Below are positions 43,398 to 55,380 of a stretch of DNA of 64,000 nt, in pieces. The stretch covers positions 3,410,001 to 3,474,000 of the forward strand of contig OZ020255.1 in NCBI GenBank assembly GCA_963971285.1. The letters are read 5' to 3'. This stretch comes from Astropecten irregularis. Taxonomy: Eukaryota; Echinodermata; Asteroidea; Paxillosida; Astropectinidae. The first letter of the stretch is position 1. The number at the start of each line of letters is the position of its first letter. Both the position numbers and the translations under genes were made by a program. The notes below the pieces were generated by a model. The model was given only the letters and a program-made list of their open reading frames with translations, made no database searches and was not told the origin of the DNA.

Positions 43398-44180
43398 TCA
43401 CTGCTGTTGCTTGTCTGGTGCCCTGTCTAGTGCTGTTTCACTATACTGTACAGTTCTTTCTGCCTTCCATTCTCTGCTGCCTTCTGTGCTCTTTCTGCTT
43501 TCTCTGACATCCATCGCCTCCCCTCCTCTCTCACACTCTTCTTCACCTCCTTGTCCTTCTCCTTGTATATACTCTTCCTTCATTCTGTTTTTTATTCTTT
43601 CTGAGCTGGTACTGTCAATCTTGATCTTAATGCCTTTCCTCTCTTCAATACAATTAGTTTCAGCTGTTGTCACTGATCCATGGCTTGCTTTTCCCCTTTC
43701 TAAAGCCGAACACCTCTTCTGCTGACTTGACATATGCATTCTTTTGCTTCTCCCACACCTCCTCTATGTCTTTGGATGTGCTCCTGGTCTCTTTCAGCTT
43801 GCGCTTGACTGCCTTGCAGTACCTCTTCCTAGTCTCTTCATCCTTTAGACGTTCAATGTCCAGTCTCGGCTTGACCTTGTTGTTGTTCCCATGTGTGCTG
43901 ACACATAGTTTGATGCGAGTCTTCACCAGGTAATGGTGACTATTGATATCCGCCCCTCTCTGTACTTGACAATCATTCTTGTTCAGACAACCTCCACTGT
44001 CCGCTGATCAATAGATGGTCAATTTGATTCTTCACTCTTCTATCTGCTGATGTTGCTTTATGAATGTCTTTGTGGGGAAACAGTGTTCCTGTGATAACTA
44101 GCCCGTTCAGCTGACCAAACTCGCACAATCGTTCTCCAGCACCATGCTCAATCCATCGATTTTGCACTCAATCTTGTTCG
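43398..44180 (-). pseudogene. RTE-like LINE endonuclease C-terminus and linker
   Basis: Minus-strand pieces: LCEFGQLNGLVITGTLFPHK and VKNQIDHLLISGQWR (44150-43985), then HHYLVKTRIKL after a frame change, VKPRLDIERLKDEETRKRYC (about 43870-43815), VFGFRKGKSKPWISD, and a charged linker to 43398. This is the endonuclease end and endonuclease-RT linker often annotated as craniofacial-development-protein-2-like. A short deletion and several frameshifts show decay. RT does not follow in the expected place. Confidence 0.7.
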
Positions 44181-44899
44181 TCGTCGAACTTTCGTGAAAC
44201 TTCGACAAAATTCTTCCCAAACTACGGCATTTTGAATGCATTTTCAAAGATTTCTCGTACATCAATATAATGTAAGATGCAATTTTTTGGAAATTATGAG
44301 GTCCAAATTCTTACATAAAGTTGAGTTTGCAACATGATTTTACTTTACCTCGATGTGCCATGTGACGGCCATGGGGCTAGCGCTTTGTGCGGTTAGTCAA
44401 CATTCCACTCGGGCACGCTACTTACGCTGTGTGCTGCGTTGAACGGAGACCTTTGTTGTTTAATATCTATGCATGGATGTTTCATGTTCATCTATTTTTA
44501 TTGGTTTGCGCTCTTAAGCTAAGATTTGCTTTTGTTACATGTATTTTGTCATCTGTCATCTACATTTTATAAATTCCTCTTTTGATTTTTCCGTGAAATT
44601 TAGAATATCTAGCAAGAGGCCCATAAAATATATAGGGCCTAAGTGGTCCACCCAAGTATTTTTTTGTATATATCCGAGGCCAATAATTGTATTCACTTTT
44701 TAAAATAGGAGCGAGTACTGATCTTTTATTTGACATTGTTTAGTAACTTTGTGCTACATGTGAAAATGGCATCTTATGTTAGAAATAAAAGGATATAAAC
44801 CGGAAAGTATGCTTCCCAGAACAGTTTGCAGCTTTTAAAAATGTTTATTTATTTTACTATTAAGTATTTTCTTTCTTTTTTATGAACGAATTGCAAATA
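44181..44899. other. AT-rich non-coding sequence between LINE fragments
   Basis: No recognisable feature. Confidence 0.4.
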
Positions 44900-45566
44900 C
44901 AGTGGTGCACTGTAAGCTGCTAGTCTTAAATTCCTCTAAAAGTGGCATTACAAATGGTTTTAAAAAATCTAAAATCTGACTTGCTGAAACCTGCAGATAC
45001 CCTGTCTGTCTCGGAGTGCGCATTAAGGGCACAATCGTCGGCAAACAGGAGATCACACATGGTCTTCTTTGACTTTGGTCTTGGCCTGGAGGCGTCAAAG
45101 ATTGAATAATCTGCCATCGGTGCGATAGCGGATGGGGATGCCAACCTGACTGTACTTGAAGGCATCTGACAACATGGCTGAGAAGAGCATGCTGAAGAGG
45201 GTGGGGACCAGAACGCAGCCCTGCTTGACACCGTTGGAGACCTGGAAAGGCGCTGAGGACTTGCCGCTGTCAACGACTCTGGCCTGCATTCCATCATGGA
45301 ATGATCTCACCATGGTGATGAACCTATCCGGGCAGCCAAACTTTGACATTATTTTCCACAACCCTTCACGATTGACGGTGTTAAAGGCCTTCGTCAAGTC
45401 CCTAAAGGTTGTGTACAGGTCGTAGTTTTGTTCCTGGCACTTCTCCTGGAGCTGCCGCGCTGCAAAGACCATGTCGACTGTGCTGCATCCAGCCCTCAAC
45501 CCGCACTGGCTCTCTGGAAGGAGGTCCTGCTCAAGTAGCTCCTCATTTACTCCTACCGTGAAATTG
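44900..45566 (-). pseudogene. RTE-like LINE RT fragment
   Basis: Minus strand: ESQCGLRAGCSTVDMVFAAR, TTFRDLTKAFNTVNREGLWK (catalytic Asp of motif A retained), GVKQGCVLVPTLFSMLFSAM, then after a frame change LLFADDCALNA, the catalytic ADD motif. Homology ends at about 45000. On this strand the RT lies upstream of the endonuclease fragment, the reverse of the normal order, so two insertions or a rearrangement are needed. Confidence 0.78.
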
Positions 45567-45675
45567 ACCTAAACAACATTGTGATCATCATGAATAAATA
45601 CATCATTTTTATACATGTACATGTATATTGAAGAGCTTAAGGTGGCATCAGGGGAGAAAATGGGTTGGTAAATAG

Positions 45676-46630
45676 CAGTGCTGTGTCCCAGTCTGAGACT
45701 GAGTCCGAGTCCAGTCCCTTCAAGTCCGAGACTGAGTCCGCGACCAAGACCGAGTCAACACATCCGAGTCCGAGTCCGACTCCATTTAAGTCCGAGACCG
45801 AGTCCGAGTCAGGCATGCATAATATACATAATAAATCAAAATCACACAATTTTTTCCCTTTTTTAAAAGTTTAAATATTATTGGTTCATATTATCAAAAC
45901 ATGTGTCGAGAAATTTGTCGAGAGACCTGAAACTTATGCACTGGAAAATGGAAACAGAGTGCAATTTGAAAACTGCCCTCTTTTGCAATAATATTGTAGT
46001 TTATTTGAAGTAAATATGAAGGATTTGAGAAATTGAAAGGTGCTTCACGTTTTCAAAGTGATTACTTTGAAAATGTCGGGTCTGTTGGATTTTATAAGTA
46101 TTTTCACCAACGTTGGGAAAAAAATGGTTACATTTTTACCATTTTAACAGAGTTGCTGTAACTAAATAATTGAATGCTGGCAAATAATAAGAGTTGAGAA
46201 TCTCATGGAGCAAATGGAAACAGCCAGTGAAAATTGCGAGCATGCAACGCGAAGCCCTTTACGGCGTGGGCCCTTTTTGTAAAAGTCTATTGAAGACTTA
46301 ACCTTTTTATTCGTTCTATTTTGTTATAAAGACCCATCTGGATTAAGAGTTGTTTATCAGTTGTGGTTTGTTATGTCTTACCAGTTTTTAAAACTAGTTT
46401 TTGCAGTAAGAAGTCTTCATTTGACATTGCAAAAAGCTACAGATTTTGCAGTAGAAATAAAGTTATGGCACACTCAAAACTGGTCAAATTTGCTGGTCTT
46501 GCATGTCTTGAGCCGGACTCTGCCCCGAGTCATCAAGTCACAGAGCCCGACTCCGAGACCAAGTCCGAGTCATGAACCTCCGAGTCCGAGACCAAGACCG
46601 GCAAAATCGGTCTCGAGTCTCACAGGACTG
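45676..46630. mobile_element. 955-bp non-autonomous hAT with GAGTCC subterminal arrays
   Basis: Ends CAGTGCTGTG and (inverse) CAGTCCTGTG, with 8-bp duplications GTAAATAG at 45668-45675 and 46631-46638. Both ends carry arrays of GAGTCC/GAGACC-type hexamers (45700-45800 and 46540-46615), and the middle is AT-rich. The hexamer arrays are likely binding sites for the mobilising transposase. Frames across them (poly SPSPRPSP-like) are by-products of the repeat. Confidence 0.88.
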
Positions 46631-46638
46631 GTAAATAG

Positions 46639-47178
46639 GTGTGTCATCAGTGAAAAGCTAGGAATTTGTAGTTAGCTTCAATTGTGAAATGTCATTTTAA
46701 TTTCAAATTGAATATTTGGTCTTCCATAAATTTGTCATCAACAGGGAATAATTTTCAGCTAAAACATTTTCATAGCAAATCTGCTATAAAACATTTTTTT
46801 TCATAGCAGATGGATCAACATACATACATTACCATTTTCCTCCATGTAATTACAATGCAAATTTTAAAGGGCATGTACAACATTATTAAAGGTGACATAT
46901 CAGCTGCAGGCTGCTCATAATTTGATTTGCCAAGGATTAAATACAAACCTGCGAAATTTTCAGATCAATTGATCATTGGAAACAGTAGAAAACAGTGAAA
47001 AGCTTTGCAAGTTGTTACGCCAAATAATGCGGGAATAGCTGTCTCATATTTTATCTTTCTAAGACAAAGAACACAGTGGATGGACGGCATCAAGGAATAG
47101 GCACATACAGGTTACAATGACTACATACATGACATATGAAAAGCACAAGACAGTGAAGGATGGAGATCTATGACATTA
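46639..47178. other. AT-rich non-coding sequence
   Basis: Nothing recognised. Confidence 0.4.
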
Positions 47179-48943
47179 GGGCAATTCCACGATAACACCG
47201 TGACACTTTGGAGTATATTTTCACTCTTCAAATGTAAATTGCAAACTAAATGTAAGCCTAGAGAACAAACTTTCATTGTGTATCTATTACTATCAGCACA
47301 GGAAACTTTAAAATGGAAAGAATTAATGAAACATCATAATAATTAATAAGTTATGAATGATTAATTAGTACCGTAACACCGTGACGCAAAATGGACATGC
47401 ATTTTTTCACACCTTGTTTACTAAACAAACTCTGTGAAGTTAAAGAACATTTTGAAAAGAAGTAATGTTGATTGGATGTAGCTGAGACTAAGTAATAATA
47501 ATCAAGTACAATCGGAAAAAAAAAATTATTGACTGGACAATTATGACATAGATTATGAATATATGTACTGTAACACCGTGACTGTAACACCGTGACTTCT
47601 GAATTGCATGTACTAAACATATGGAGAATCTTTTTGTCATACTTGCAACTCATAATATTTCTTCTGTGGGTGGTATGTAGCAACCATTTATAATGAATAA
47701 TGAGTGTTCAACATCATAGTCTTACACTTCAAGATCAAACAAAACATTATAAAAAATCATAACAGATTAACAAAAACAATAAGATAAGTGAAACTATACA
47801 CCTTAACACCGTGACACTTCCATACATTTACACATGATATTCAAGAATACTGTACATTTCATGAGGTTTCAAGGTATTATTTCCTCCAAGTTGTTTTTAG
47901 GGGTGATTTTCCCAAGTTTTCCCTGCTTTCCCACTTGTCAGCATTACAAATGTCAAAATATGTTTGTAAAGATGGGTAACAAATTTGCATTCTTGGACTG
48001 TAGTGCATTGCACGGGACCCCCCCCCCCTTTTCTTTGTCAGATGCAATAGGTTTGGAAAACTCAGAGTTGACACTTGTTTCTGTCTGGTTGTTCTCTTAA
48101 TATGTTTTTTTTTCCATTTTTATTTCTCCCCCTCTTTTCCTTCACCTGAGCACCTCCACCCCACTCTGCCCTCCATTGTCTTACACTGGTGCCAGTATAC
48201 AGTTGATATTTTGAAGTTACTTGTATTATTGACTGTATTAGTACCATTTTAAATGCCTTTGGCTTGGCCCTTCTGTCTATTGTAAAACAATTCTTAAAAC
48301 ATCAAGCCTCCAACACATGGTCACTCCAACAAAAGTCATTTCCATTCATTTTCTGTGCTATTGCAATGCAAGTCACTGTGTTACAGTCACGGTGTTACAG
48401 TTACTGTAACACCGTGACAGGTTTTTAACACTTTTTAATTAATTAACAAAATGACTGATCATCATTTCAGTACTTGTACATGGTACTTATTTGTGGTCAA
48501 GATTTGGACAATCAAAGTCATTCCTTCTGTGTTTGTACTTTTCATATAATATTAAAAAGATTCATTTTTACTGTAACACTGTGACAAGTAATTACAATAA
48601 ATTAAATATTCACTGAAGTACGACAAATTGAAATTATTGAACTTTTGATCAATTTATTATGACAGTCAACCCTAAAACTCTGAAAATAAATTGAAAGTTT
48701 GCACTTCCTTTTTTAATTTCTCTTGCTACATCCATTTAACTTCAATGTATTTTTTAATATTTATTTGAAATTTTAGTATGCTGATTTCATTTGCATATTT
48801 AGACATGTTAATTATGTTATTTTTGAATGCAATGATTATTTTTGAAAAATTCAGTCTTTTAGCATTAATTTGATACCAAAACCATTAAGATCTGACAAGT
48901 TTGAAAATTTGATGGTCATGTCCACTTTATCGTGGAATTGCCC
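47179..48943. mobile_element. 1,765-bp non-autonomous DNA element with dispersed TAACACCGTGAC motifs
   Basis: Ends GGGCAATTCCACGATAA and its exact inverse (17 bp), flanked by ATTA at 47175-47178 and 48944-48947. Inside are exact copies of TAACACCGTGAC at 47193, 47374, 47571, 47585, 47804 and 48407, an inverted copy at 48386, and one-mismatch copies at 48372 (inverted) and 48574. One motif overlaps the left terminal repeat. No transposase frame is found. A 4-bp duplication would fit Sola-type elements, but the superfamily is not established. Confidence 0.8.
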
Positions 48944-48947
48944 ATTA

Positions 48948-49885
48948 ACCTTACCTGCTGGAAGCAGATGACACCTGATGATGATGAGTGCTATATCCCC
49001 AGTGACCCTCAGCTTACCCCAGGGTGTGCTCACCCTTGCTCTGTTTACACTACAGGTTTTGCCCCCGGGGGAAAAGTGTCTAGTCCTAGGTCAAAGTTTT
49101 CAACTCTGTTCCTGTGCAGGGTTGAACTCGCCCTGGAATAGAGCCATATCTCATTGACATCCCGTGGCCTAATGCCACCACGCCCCCCCCCCCCCCCCCC
49201 CCCAGATTGTGTCTAATTGAGAATTTAAAGCTGAGCTCCAACGATTTTGAAAAATAAGATGTTCACCTAAAATTGTGTTCACCAAGCTCCAATAAAGGTA
49301 AACATACCATTAACCCTCACTATTTAAAGTTTCTTGATATGAATTTTAAGCCACTTTTTACCGTTCCGCATTCGCCAAGAATAAACGATTTTCTTTCGAA
49401 TTTGCCAGTTGTCTTGTTCACTTACATATCATGAATATTCATGTTTTCCTCAAGTTGATGACATTGCAAAGGGGATTCGCTTTCCTTATGAAAATGTATA
49501 CACAGTGTGTTGCACATTATATACCTACACGCAATACATGTACTCCCATCATTTCGAAAGTAGAATTGGCTAAAAATTATACACATAGTGACCGTTCTTG
49601 GAAAGAATACAGCATCGATGTAGAACCAATGTACCCATGGGATTGTAATGCTCATTCAGGGAGTGATTCAGACAGTTTTAGCATACAGAAACCACATGTA
49701 CACAAAACTCATTGGAAATCCCATACCACTCCCGCGCACCGAGTGGGTTCGTTAGTGGACCGTATCCCCTTGACTACGTCACACATTGACATAAATTTAA
49801 ATAGTGCCACCAACGGCCTGTTTGGGTAGATAGTCCCAAGAATTTACAATTATTATCAAATTTTGTTTCCAAAATTACTAAATAA
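48948..49885. other. non-coding sequence with C21 homopolymer
   Basis: A run of 21 C lies at 49183-49203. An open frame at 49431-49829 (132 codons) matches no family I know. Confidence 0.4.
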
Positions 49886-50709
49886 CAGGGTTGATAAAAA
49901 TCATGATCTTTATAACAAAATTGAAAAAATAGGATTTATTTGATTTACATGTAAATCAGATTTTTTAAATTTAAATCAAAAATTGTTTTTAAGTATGGTA
50001 ATAACATCTTACATCTGCTTTAAAACCCCATAAATGCTGCCAAATTGCATCTTTTTGTCGCTTGGGCATTGTGGTCATTAAAATGTAGCCAAAAAACAAA
50101 CAAAAACAAAGCAACAAAAAACAGAAAATGTTACTGACTGTCACTACACGCATACTCTACTGTGTCCTTGCTGATGGATGTTTAAGACCACATTCAAAGA
50201 TGTTTCATGGCTTGTACGTACCAGCAGTCCATTTGCATCTCAGTACATGTGTATTAGAGCTAATAATGGCAGTATTACTGTGCAAAGTCGAGATGTGCAG
50301 TGTAGTGATGTACACTAACAAAAGGTAATTCTGTGCAGTTACATATACATGTATGTAAATACTGTGTATACATGTACATTACATGTATTCATTCTATATA
50401 TTACAAGTAATGCTGCACACATACATTTATGTACTTTGCTTCAGAATACTGCCTCATTTTTCATACATGGTATACGTGTTTGTATTCATGCATGCGTATT
50501 TTGTACAGTAAAAACTAATGTAAAAACACAACATAACATAAACTGTTTTAAGACACCCTGTTATAGTGGAAAAATTAAGCCAAAAGTTAATGCAAGTCTT
50601 CTTTCAGTATTAAAGTTATTCTGTTTTTCGTAAAAAAAAGATTTTTTTTTTAGCGATTTTTTATATTTTTTCCATTGATTTAAATCATGATTTAAATCAA
50701 ACAACCCTG
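49886..50709. mobile_element. 824-bp hAT-like MITE with ATTTAAATCA termini
   Basis: Ends CAGGGTTG and CAACCCTG, with TTTAAATCA/TGATTTAAAT boxes inside both ends, flanked by the exact 8-bp duplication CTAAATAA (49878-49885 and 50710-50717). The interior is AT-rich and non-coding, with ACATGT-rich stretches. Confidence 0.9.
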
Positions 50710-50717
50710 CTAAATAA

Positions 50718-52830
50718 TAAAAAAGAACACCCCCATTGTATATTATGAGAATGTTCTTATATGTCTTATTATGTATTTGTTTCATTTTTTCACCAATCGT
50801 TATTCTCCAACTTTAAGGCCATTAGACACATGCACATGTATTTGATTTCAGTGCAGTTCAGTTTGGTTTCATACCATGATATTATGTAAAAGTAGTCAGA
50901 GTTTAAGGATAACAAATGTGACATCTAATTGGGATGATGCATGCATTTCCTTTGCATTCGTGGGTATATAAGAGGTCATTGAAAAAAAAACACTGGAGCG
51001 GGATTCACACCGGCGACCTCCTAAACACCGTACATACCAAACAGAAATGTTCACAGATTTAAATATAACTTTCAGGGTAGATGGTGCTGGTAGAAACATA
51101 CCGCTTAAATAATTCCGCCTATTAAGGTGGTGTATTTATCCAGAAATTAGTCAAACAAAGACCGAAAACAGTTTCGTTCTCGGGGTAAGATCAAAACCAT
51201 TCTTTATGTTTTATAAGACAAATTGAGTCTGGTTTTCCCTTTTTCTCGTGGCTCAAGATGTCCAATTGGGCTCAAATTTTCACAGGCTTAATATTTCATG
51301 TATATGTCTGTATGCTGGATTAGAAAAAGTGTGAGTGCTGTTCGGTGACCTTTACCAATAATTTATTATACCTTTAACTAAAAGAGTCACTTTTGTTGCT
51401 GTTTTTTTAGGTGAATCAGACTGAATTCTGTTGATGTGATGACTGCTTTTACCCGCTGTATGAATCTGTATTTTCTGGAATGTTGGAGTGAAAAATGGTA
51501 AGTTGTTGTCCTGTTTTGAAATTCTTGATTCAAGGTATTAAAAAATGTATCACAATTTGAAACTGAACTATAGGTCTTTTGCTGTATTTACTGTTGATTT
51601 CAACAGGTAATTGATTGTTTTCTTTTACAAGTGATGAAATAAAAGCATCCTGTATGCTGCATGCATTGGTATTCCTTTTAACAAGAAGCACAATCTTCTG
51701 GAAATTGAGCATAATCATGATTTTTAAGAGAAATGATTACCGGCACTGGTGTCTCATGCACTTAACAATTAGGGACTGTAAATGTCAAACATAAGGTGGC
51801 CACAGTCATAATTTATGTGGATTTCCTCCAAACTTTCATTGAATTAATATTTGCATCAGATCAACAAAAATGGACCAAAATTGTAAAAATGACTTTAAAG
51901 ACTTAGTAAAATAAATAGAGAAATATTGTTTTTCCTCATGAATGACTTTTTGAATAGTTTTCCTGTGTGTTACAAAATATTAAAGAAAAAATTGAAGGAT
52001 TTCTTTTGCCGGAAAAAGGACCACAAATTTGCTGATTTTGAGCCGGCGCCTAAGACATTTGTCTTAGCAACGTATACGACCAATTGAAAGAGTACTCCTT
52101 AAAAACAAATTTGCAAGGAATACACGCATAGTGGTCAATACACACATAATGTGTGTGAAAGAAAGATGGAAATCGGGTTTTGAGGTTGGGTAATTCAGTC
52201 TTAGTTTTTTTCACTCAATTTAAGTCCAATTTTGCTCAAATTCTACATGGTGATAGCCAAGACATAGCTGTATCACATATCTGAATCTTAATTAAAGTGA
52301 TAAACAGTTTAATTTGCATATTTCTGGACACAAGTGTTGCGTTTTTTTGGGGACACCCTGTACATTTTTTAATACACCAAAAACACATTGGCAAACTCTA
52401 ATCTGTTTTCAGTATCTGTTTTACTACGTCTAAAGTTAACAATGGAATGAAATTAAAATTGAAACTTTTTGGGTATTATTTCTTCCATCTTCAGAAACTT
52501 CCATCACAACAAATTAATTATCTGTAATGGTCAGAGTTACAGTAAACCTTTGGAATTGGGGGGGGGGGGGGGGTGTTTGTGCTGTCCAACCCCATTTAAA
52601 GTTCATACTATCCTGTGATAATTACAGCCTTTGTTCTCAATCCTATAATCAATTTAGTGAGGTTGGCAGAGATTACTACATTTAGGATTTCCTAACAAAT
52701 GTTTCACTTCATTCAGCCGTTATATATGTTTTGATTTGCTAATGCTATCATGTTGGTAACTGCACATAAGGCTGCAGCGAGCCATGACAGCTTCGCTGTT
52801 TAAGTCTTTTGAAAGCAAGATGCTGTGCTC
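50718..52830. other. AT-rich non-coding sequence
   Basis: A tRNA-like piece at 50990-51050 is listed separately. A run of 16 G lies at 52558-52573. GGGGACACCCTGTACA at 52350 resembles a transposon end but has no partner nearby. Confidence 0.4.
50990..51050 (-). other. tRNA-derived SINE head or tRNA pseudogene fragment
   Basis: On the minus strand AGGAGGTCGCCGGTGTGAAT followed by CCCGCTC resembles a tRNA variable-loop/T-arm with a degraded B box (GGTGTGAATCC against GGTTCGANTCC). Acceptor pairing and A box are not convincing. Confidence 0.35.
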
Positions 52831-53786
52831 GCCATGACACATGACACTTTGGGGGGCGCATTACATTATTCACAGTGTAAAATTAAGTATGCATATCATG
52901 CGCAAGACGGCAAAGAATGGTGGCGCAGGAGGGTCATAGAACATCACTAATGTCTTCGCACATATATGTGATGTTTGATACATCGTACATCACAAATTCA
53001 CAAATATCTGTGCAGTTTTGTTATGCGATGTTTGCACATATATATGCATTATAATGACGTTATAACGATGCATCTTTACATCACAAATCCGCGCACATTT
53101 TTCATTATGTTTTCTGAATAATCTATGTTTGCTTTAGTTTACGATAATTAGAAAACAAGTAAAATGTACGTGTACAAAAAATATCAAGACAGCGGTCAAC
53201 TGTCGCGAAAAGCGCAATAACGGCATGCAGTTAGTGGTTGTAATTTGCCCATAATGTCATGCATCATGGCGGCCACAAAAATGCCTAAGGACACTTTAGT
53301 CTGGGAGATGGGCGCACAGGTATACTTGAGCCTATAGAGTCCTTACGCATTTTTATGACCGCCATGACATATGACATTATGGGCGAATCACAACCACTAA
53401 CTGCACCTTGTTATTGCGCATGTCATGGCAGTTGACCGCTGTTTTTTTTTTTTATAATAACTTTTTGTGTACATTTCCCTTGATTTCTTCGTACCGTAAC
53501 TATAAATAAATAGATTATTCAGAAAAAAAATCATGCCAAATATGAAATTACACAAAATAAATGTGCACAGATTTTTGATGTACGATGTATCACGTGCCGT
53601 TATATGCATGTGCAAAAATCGCACATCACAAAAATCAAATATCAAAAATCACAAATATGTGCCTAGATATTTTGTGATGTTCATGTCCCTCCTGCGCCAT
53701 CATTCTTTGCCGTCTTGCGCATCAAGAAGAATCATATTCACACTATGAATAATGGAACGCGCGCCCCAAGTGTCATGTGTCATGGC
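52831..53786. repeat. 956-bp foldback (inverted repeat) element
   Basis: Left arm 52831 to about 53299 and right arm about 53332-53786 are diverged reverse complements, starting GCCATGACACATGACACTT and ending in its inverse, with a spacer of about 32 bp. Shared landmarks: GCGCAAGACGGCAAAGAATG, CTGAATAATCTAT, AGCGGTCAACTG, GCAGTTAGTGGTTGT and CCCATAATGTCAT. No clear target duplication at the ends. Confidence 0.85.
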
Positions 53787-53863
53787 AACCTCCACACCTT
53801 GCACTGTTTACGAAACCACACTATACTAAATATTTTCAAAGGTGAATCCAGTGGATACGGCTT

Positions 53864-53890
53864 GTTTCTTAGCAACGGTTGCTAAGAAAC
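53864..53890. promoter_or_regulatory. palindromic X-box (RFX-like) motif
   Basis: GTTTCTTAGCAAC, G, GTTGCTAAGAAAC: a perfect 27-bp palindrome in which each half ends in the AGCAAC/GTTGCT half-site of RFX factors. It lies outside the neighbouring foldback. Function is inferred from sequence alone. Confidence 0.4.
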
Positions 53891-54321
53891 ATATTGACCA
53901 TAGCAACAAGCCTATTAAGCATATAATCCATTCTGAATCTGTCACTTGTTACGTATGAGGAGCGCGCAAATAATTTCATCATCATCATGTTCGTCCATCC
54001 TTGGGGAAGATGACCACGACATCACTGGAGGTTGTGTACTTTGCATGGGTCCGCCTGTGGCTGTAAAGTCCAATGCACACAGAAAATGTAATATGCAATA
54101 AATAACAAACATACATGCAAAATAACCAACAATTAACAAGATGGGAAGACTATTCTTTGCATTCAAGAAGTAAATCAATCTTGTTCTATAGAACTTCTGA
54201 GATTGGATGAGAAAGTAACATGATAAACTTCAGTCAAAAACATTTAATGGATTGGTCTTACGAGTAATGCCGGTTTGCTCTGTTAGCCATCAGTCCTGGT
54301 GATGTGTTACGCGTAGTACGG
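53891..54321. other. non-coding sequence
   Basis: Nothing recognised. Confidence 0.4.
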
Positions 54322-55380
54322 CACGTTTTTATGCCTGGCCCAGCCAGGCATAAAAACGTGAGGTATTTAAAAGTATGTAAGTCTCGACCGTAACACACTT
54401 CTTTGAAAATATTATTGCCTTTCCTTTTGAAAATAAAAGGAAGTTTGGAAGGGTTTGCCTAAATATCAGAATGTTTCACATGGGTGATTGTATCAAGTAG
54501 TCGAACAGACGAAAGGTGTTTTTTTGTGGTTTTCACTTGAAAATTTATGTTTAGGATGAATCAGGAAATTTCTCTGAGAGAAAATTGATACGATTCTGTG
54601 GGATTGGTAAATACTGTACTTTCATGTCTAGGGTACCTGTCCTTGAGAAATGGGGACCTTTGAAAAATTATAATATCCAACATTTTGAATTACCTATTTA
54701 ATAGGTAATGGAGGTCGTGACTTTGAGTGTGGGATGCCCAGCCAGGCATAAAAACGTGAGGTATTTAAAAGTATGTAAGTCTCGACCTAACACACTTCTT
54801 TGTAAATATTATTGCCTTTCCTTTTGAAAATAAAAGGAAGTTTGGAAGGGTTTGCCTAAATATCAGAATGTTTCACAAGGGTGATTGTATCAAGTAGTCG
54901 AACAGACGAAAGGTGTTTTTTTGTGGTTTTCACTTGAAAATTTATGTTTAGGATGAATCAGGAAATTTCTCTGAGAGAAAATTGATACGATTCTGTGGGA
55001 TTGGTAAATACTGTACTTTCATGTCTAGGGTACCTGTCCTTGAGAAATGGGGACCTTTGAAAAATTATAATATCCAACATTTTGAATTACGTATTTAATA
55101 GGTAATGGAGGTCGTGACTTTGAGTGTGGGATGCCCAGCCAGGCATAAAAACGTGAGGTATTTAAAAGTATGTAAGTCTCGACCTAACACACTTCTTTGT
55201 AAATATTATTGCCTTTCCTTTTGAAAATAAAAGGAAGTTTGGAAGGGTTTGCCTAAATATCAGAATGTTTCACAAGGGTGATTGTATCAAGTAGTCGAAC
55301 AGATGAAAAATTATAATATCCAACATTTTGAATTACCTATTTAATAGGTAATGGAGGTCGTGACTTTGAGTGTGGGATGC
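54322..55380. repeat. 397-bp tandem repeat, 2.6 copies, starting with a hairpin
   Basis: Units start at 54339, 54737 and 55134 with CCCAGCCAGGCATAAAAACG. Units 1 and 2 are nearly identical; unit 3 has lost about 150 bp internally. The first unit is preceded by the inverse of its own start, making a perfect 18-bp-arm hairpin at 54322-54360 with loop CCA. Each unit contains the palindromes ATTACCTATTTAATAGGTAAT (in parts) and CTTCCTTTT/AAAAGGAAG. Confidence 0.92.

Noticed and set aside
43411-43725. 104-codon plus-strand hydrophobic frame
   Set aside because: It is the complement of the RTE-like LINE linker coded on the minus strand.
45678-45866. Ser/Pro/Arg-rich frames suggesting a low-complexity protein
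   Set aside because: They are translations of the GAGTCC array at a hAT end.
49183-49203. C21 run and G16 run (52558-52573)
   Set aside because: Ordinary homopolymers with uncertain length in assemblies; no functional context.
52345-52370. GGGGACACCCTGTACA, like a mariner-type terminus
   Set aside because: No inverted partner or TA duplication found nearby.
54322-55380. Possible CRISPR-like array
   Set aside because: Units are 397 bp with no short repeat/unique spacer alternation and the genome is eukaryotic.
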